Shown: positions 32,540 to 35,902 of the stretch, in pieces | How positions within the stretch are numbered: the stretch's first letter is position 1 | Layout: each line of letters opens with the position of its first letter | Assembly: GCA_017467705.1 (NCBI GenBank) | Contig: JAFUSC010000005.1 | Coordinates: 1-35,902 of the forward strand | Direction of reading: 5' to 3' | From: Prevotella sp. | Lineage (GTDB): Bacteria > Bacteroidota > Bacteroidia > Bacteroidales > Bacteroidaceae | DNA length: 35,902 bases | Made by a program: the position numbers and the translations under genes | The notes under the pieces: generated by a model | Told to the model about the DNA's origin: nothing | Databases searched by the model: none | What the model saw: the letters and a program-made list of their open reading frames with translations, nothing else

Positions 32540-35230
32540 TCACCGCGCACGGTGCTGCCCTTGCTTCTTGGGACTTTCGCCACCGAAGAGGAACGAGGGC
32601 TGATAGCCGCCGAGGTCAACCACGACTTTCTCAAAGACGATGGCCGGATGCAGCGGACGCAACGTGAGCTTGTGGACATCAGCTGCGCCTAAGGGCAGCT
32701 CCACCTCTTTCTCCACCACGCGGCGGGCAACGGTGGGGTAATAGATGCTGTAGATGTTCTCGGGCTTTTCGTTGAGGTCAGCATTGAAGTTGACCGCAAC
32801 AGGCTCGCAGCCATCAAGGGAAACCTCATAGCACAGTCCGCCGATGTTCAGATAGTCGAGCGTGGACTTTACGACAATATGAATCTTGACCGTGGGGAGC
32901 GGCACCACTTCGTTCACTCCAGCCGGGCTGACGATGATGTCGCGCGGAGGCAGTTCGCCCTTGAAGGCATAGGTAAGCTCTGCTCCGTCGACAGCGGCAT
33001 CGTAAGGCATGAGCGTAACACCACTCAGCGTGCGCCCCATGAAGGGAATCACGGTCCACTGAGCCTGAACAGCGTCGGTCTTCGTGTAGAAGTGCTCTGC
33101 CTCCATGGCCACATAGCCGTCTTTGGCGGTGAAGACGGAGCCTCCCTCTGCCCCCCCTAAGGAGGGAAGATTGTCAATGCGCTTCACCTCTGGCATGACG
33201 TCAGCAGGGCCGAAGTCATCATTCCAACTGCGGTAACCGATGTGCTTCTGCGTCATCATGCCGTTCCACTTGCCGCCGGCAATGTCGTGGTTATACTGCG
33301 CACAGAGCACGGAGTCACGACGGAAGCACTGCTCCACCCTGTCGGCCCACTCGTTGCAGTCAGGGTCATCAGCGCTGAAGAGCTGGCGGTTCATAGCCTG
33401 CGCGTAGTACATTTCATAAACGTTAGCCATGGCCTGCACGGGGAAAAGTATCAGTTCGCGGTAAGCATCCCGACGGTCGGCAGGCAGCTCGGTGTAAAGC
33501 CGCAGGGCGTCACGCTCCAGCTGCTGATACTGGCCGACTACCTGTGCCCATTCGCCTGTCTGCAGGTTATAGGTGGTGCAGTCAAGCATCTCAGCGGTGG
33601 AGCGGCCTGCGTACTTACAGCAGAGGTTCAGGATGCGGGCTGCTTCAACGGCATGAGCCTCACCGAAGACGGAGGCGCAGAAGGGGACGGTGTGGGCCGC
33701 GACAATGTCGCGGCATACCAGACCAGAAGGGCCGGGAGCGCCGGAAAGACTGGAGGCGCCGGAAAGACCGGAGGCGGCGGAATGACCGGAGGCGGCGGAA
33801 TGACCGGAGGCGGCGGAGAGGGATGGATTCCACGCCATGTCCATGAAGAGCGTGATGGGGTACTCCATGGGCTTCAGGTCGCCGACGTTGAGAATCCACA
33901 TGCGGTCAATGCCGTGGGTGTAGGCCAGCGTCAGCTGCTCCCACATATTCTGGGTGGGCGTGACGTTGAGCCACTTCGAGTTGCGCGGTGCACCGACGTA
34001 GTCAACATGATAATAGAGTCCCCAGCCGCCCGGATGCTTACGTTCCTTGGCATTGGGCACACGGCGCACGTTGCCCCAGTTGTCGTCGCAGAGCAGCATC
34101 AACACGTCGTCGGGCACGGTCATGCCCTTGTCGTAATAGTCGAGCACCTCTTTGTAAAGCGCCCACACCTGCGGCACGTTCTTCGGGTTCTTGCCCGTCA
34201 CCTCCTTGATGATGCGACGCTGGTTGTCGACAATCTTCTGCAACAGACGGGTGTCAGCATCTTCACTCATGGCCTCATCGCCGTCGCCACGCATGCCGAT
34301 GGTGATGATGTCGTCGGTGTTCTTCGCACGCTCAATACCCTCGCGGAAGAACTGATCAATCATCGCCTGATTAGTCTGATAGTTCCATGCGCCGTACTCT
34401 GCACGGTGACGCGCCCACTCCTGATGGTTGCGGGCCATGGGCTCGTGGTGACTGGTGCCGATGATGACGCCCATCTCGTCAGCAAGGGGTGAGTTCTGCG
34501 GGTCGTCGGCATAGAACGCCCAGCCCCACATGGCCGGCCAAAGGAAGTTTCCTTTCAGGCGCAGTATCAGCTCAAACACTTTCTCGTAGAACTCATGACC
34601 GCCATAGTTGGTGCCGAACGTGTTTTTCACCCACGACGTCAGGCACGGTGCCTCGTCGTTGAGGAAGATGCCCCGATAGCGCACAGCCGGCTCGCCGTCC
34701 GTATAGGTGCCACGCAAGGCATATATCTCCTCATGCTTCTCGATGGGCACGTCTGCCCAGTAGTACCACGGCGACACACCAATCTGCCTCGACAGCTCAT
34801 AGATGCCGAAGATGGTGCCACGGCGGTCGCTACCGGCAATGACGAGTTGCTGTCCGACGAGCTGAATGACATACGTCTCCCGCTTGTTCTTCAAGGCAGA
34901 GAGGTCTATCTGCTTCTGGCGTACCAGCTGATCGATAGCCGCAGAGTGGCCGATGGTGCCGACAAGGATGCGGGCATGCGTGTCAGTGGTCAACAGCGCC
35001 TCTACTCCCGTCACCCGGCCGAAATCAGTGCAAAGCGTCTTGGCAGCCCGCAGCACTCCCCGCTCATCACCGTTATCAACATAGATGGTGGCAGGCACGC
35101 CGCCGAGATAATTACCGCCACCATGAAGCAGCACGTCGCCCTGCGTGAACTGGATGAAGCGGTCAGCAGCTACGGAAGGGAGTGCGGCCAAGAGTGCGGC
35201 AGCAAAAAGGAAAATGGTCTTTACTTTCAT
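32540..35230 (-). CDS. Secreted GH115 alpha-glucuronidase
   Basis: The product is 896 residues from the start at 35230, with a signal peptide MKVKTIFLFAAALLAALPSVAA. An ATG four codons upstream (35242) is also possible. GH115 enzymes remove (methyl)glucuronic acid from internal or terminal residues of glucuronoxylan or arabinogalactan. The family pattern is clear: GTIFGIYELSRQIGVSPWYYWADVP, RYRGIFLNDEAP, GNFLWPAMWGWAFY, GTSHHEPMARNHQEW, IGMRGDGDE, LLCDDNWGNVRR and YYHVDYVGAPRNSKWLN. It has a low-complexity insert of six-residue repeats (ASGHSA type) after FMDMAWNPS, from an 18-bp tandem repeat. It also has a PSLGGAEGGS insert from a GC-rich palindromic repeat before the C-terminal module. Both keep the frame. 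Confidence 0.92.
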   Translation of the reverse strand: MKVKTIFLFAAALLAALPSVAADRFIQFTQGDVLLHGGGNYLGGVPATIYVDNGDERGVLRAAKTLCTDFGRVTGVEALLTTDTHARILVGTIGHSAAIDQLVRQKQIDLSALKNKRETYVIQLVGQQLVIAGSDRRGTIFGIYELSRQIGVSPWYYWADVPIEKHEEIYALRGTYTDGEPAVRYRGIFLNDEAPCLTSWVKNTFGTNYGGHEFYEKVFELILRLKGNFLWPAMWGWAFYADDPQNSPLADEMGVIIGTSHHEPMARNHQEWARHRAEYGAWNYQTNQAMIDQFFREGIERAKNTDDIITIGMRGDGDEAMSEDADTRLLQKIVDNQRRIIKEVTGKNPKNVPQVWALYKEVLDYYDKGMTVPDDVLMLLCDDNWGNVRRVPNAKERKHPGGWGLYYHVDYVGAPRNSKWLNVTPTQNMWEQLTLAYTHGIDRMWILNVGDLKPMEYPITLFMDMAWNPSLSAASGHSAASGHSAASGLSGASSLSGAPGPSGLVCRDIVAAHTVPFCASVFGEAHAVEAARILNLCCKYAGRSTAEMLDCTTYNLQTGEWAQVVGQYQQLERDALRLYTELPADRRDAYRELILFPVQAMANVYEMYYAQAMNRQLFSADDPDCNEWADRVEQCFRRDSVLCAQYNHDIAGGKWNGMMTQKHIGYRSWNDDFGPADVMPEVKRIDNLPSLGGAEGGSVFTAKDGYVAMEAEHFYTKTDAVQAQWTVIPFMGRTLSGVTLMPYDAAVDGAELTYAFKGELPPRDIIVSPAGVNEVVPLPTVKIHIVVKSTLDYLNIGGLCYEVSLDGCEPVAVNFNADLNEKPENIYSIYYPTVARRVVEKEVELPLGAADVHKLTLRPLHPAIVFEKVVVDLGGYQPSFLFGGESPKKQGQHRAR
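33137..33170. repeat. GC-rich palindromic repeat inserted in frame in the GH115 gene
   Basis: GCCTCCCTCTGCCCCCCC followed by TAAGGAGGGAAG belongs to the same CCTCC...GGAGG type as the two copies in the GH43 gene. It encodes LPSLGGAEGGS just before the C-terminal module of GH115. Confidence 0.65.
33725..33814. repeat. 18-bp coding minisatellite in GH115
   Basis: Five head-to-tail units start at 33725, 33743, 33761, 33779 and 33797. The last two are identical and the outer ones have diverged. They encode six-residue repeats (AASGHS, AASGLS, GASSLS, GAPGPS). Confidence 0.9.
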
Positions 35231-35250
35231 TGCTTTTTCCATTAATAATA

Positions 35251-35285
35251 ACAAAAGACGGCCCGCAAGGTTTTTGCGAGCCGTC
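35251..35285 (-). terminator. Terminator of the GH57-like gene
   Basis: Arms 35257-35268 and 35274-35285 form a 12-bp stem with one G-U pair. On the minus strand it is followed by TTTTGTTATT. It lies 24 bp after the final TAG of the GH57 frame, which argues that the frame beyond the internal stops is the gene's true 3' end. Confidence 0.85.
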
Positions 35286-35308
35286 CTTATTGAATGTTCT
35301 GCGTGTTT

Positions 35309-35902
35309 CTATGCCTTTGGCTCTGCCTTCTTCGCCGGTTTCTTAGCTGCCGGCTTCTTTTCGGCAGGTTTCTTCTCAGCAGCCTTCTTCACGGCCTTCG
35401 TTTTCTTCTCAGCCGGTTCCAGCTTCTCCAGACGAGCCTTCAGACGTGTAATCTCCTTGTCCTTCATCTCGATTTCGTCACCCTGATTACGGATGGTTGT
35501 CTAGAGGCTATTAAACTCCTAATTGTCAATCTCAGAAGGATAGAGTGCATTGACGCGGTTGATGAAGTCGCCGAGAATGTTCATATAGTTGGTGAACGCA
35601 TCGAACGCGCCGCTATAGATGCCACGGTCCAGACCTACGTTCGAGGGCTTGGTGGTCATGAAGCGGAAGTTGTTGCTGGCCTGCAGGTAGTCCCAGTCCT
35701 GATTGATGCGCGGGTCGTTGGCAATGCGCAGACGGTCAGCCACGCTGTAGAGCTTGTTGAACGCCTCACGCTGCATGGCATTACCGAGCCAGCAGCTGAC
35801 GTCGCGCTCTTCGTCAACCCAACTGAGCGTGTCGGGCACGTCAAGATTACCCACACTCTTGGTCTTCATGCAGATTTCCGTAGGCGTTGAACACGTGATG
35901 CC
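35309..35902 (-). pseudogene. GH57-like glycosidase, C-terminal part, frame interrupted by two in-frame TAG codons (5' truncated by window)
   Basis: The frame is open from 35902. It reads ICMKTKSVGN, DVSCWLGNAMQREAFNKLY and DWDYLQASNNFRFM, the pattern of the C-terminal region of Bacteroidales GH57 alpha-amylase-type proteins. It stops at TAG 35521-35519. After five sense codons (EFNSL) a second TAG follows at 35503-35501. The same frame then stays open for 63 codons with protein-like sequence: a coiled-coil stretch (IEMKDKEITRLKARLEKLE), then a Lys/Ala/Pro tail (EKKPAEKKPAAKKPAKK). It ends at a third TAG (35311-35309) right before a terminator. Either the gene has lost its tail by recent mutation, or the stops are read through, or the assembly is wrong here. 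The catalytic part lies outside the window. Confidence 0.75.

Noticed and set aside
32243..32543. Small minus-strand frames between the GH115 and lipoprotein genes
   Set aside because: They are made of the degenerate 22-bp array and give low-complexity Arg/Ser/Ala-rich sequence without likeness to proteins.
33242..34492. 416-codon plus-strand frame opposite the GH115 gene
   Set aside because: It is an antisense shadow. Its GGGMTGGGG stretch is just the reverse reading of the 18-bp repeat.
35309..35530. Genome-wide reassignment of TAG to an amino acid
   Set aside because: TAG ends trpC and the GH43 gene at the positions expected for these families, so it is a normal stop here.

Overview
The window reads as chromosomal DNA of a Prevotella-like Bacteroidales bacterium. 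The basis is the SusC/SusD pair, many secreted pectin-degrading enzymes, lipoproteins with a Cys lipobox, promoters of the Bacteroidetes type (TTTG, about 20 bp, TAnnTTTG), and C-terminal tails of the YDLQGRR type that are common in Prevotella and relatives. Coding DNA is fairly GC-rich. A few small genes and the intergenic regions are clearly richer in AT.

Region 1 (1-4527) is the distal part of a tryptophan operon in the order trpE (3' end), trpG, trpD, trpC, trpF, trpA, closed by a strong terminator. trpB is not in the window and presumably lies upstream. An internal promoter appears to precede trpC.

Region 2 (4544-29150) is a pectin-utilisation locus. It encodes a GH28-GH105 fusion, two PL1-type pectate lyases, a PL9-type pectate lyase on the opposite strand, a small conserved protein of unknown function, a secreted non-catalytic beta-sandwich protein, a huge multidomain CE8 pectin methylesterase, a SusC/SusD pair and a third surface lipoprotein with FnIII modules and a beta-helix-like (DUF4957/DUF5123-like) region. 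Together these would demethylate pectin (CE8), cut polygalacturonan by lysis (PL1, PL9) and hydrolysis (GH28), remove unsaturated uronyl ends (GH105), and import oligomers (SusC/D). Four promoters in this region share a near-palindromic element, consensus GYAAACGNTTWC, centred 50.5 to 51.5 bp upstream of the -7 box. This suggests one regulator, probably an activator, for the whole locus.

Region 3 (29151-35902) carries a GH43 enzyme, two short lipoproteins of unknown function, a GH115 alpha-glucuronidase, and the 3' end of a GH57-like gene. The GH57 reading frame is interrupted by two nearby in-frame TAG codons but otherwise stays open.

The non-coding DNA is unusual. Four intergenic stretches (about 4544-4875, 15802-15979, 29151-29280 and 32292-32531) are arrays with a 22-bp period. 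The unit sequence differs between arrays while the period is kept. Other features are a perfect 39-bp inverted repeat that starts exactly at the stop codons of two convergent genes, a 45-bp near-perfect inverted repeat between two pectinase genes, a repeat element with 44-bp direct and 29-bp inverted repeats, and GC-rich palindromic repeats inserted in frame inside the GH43 and GH115 genes. No tRNA, rRNA, CRISPR array, transposase or phage gene was seen.
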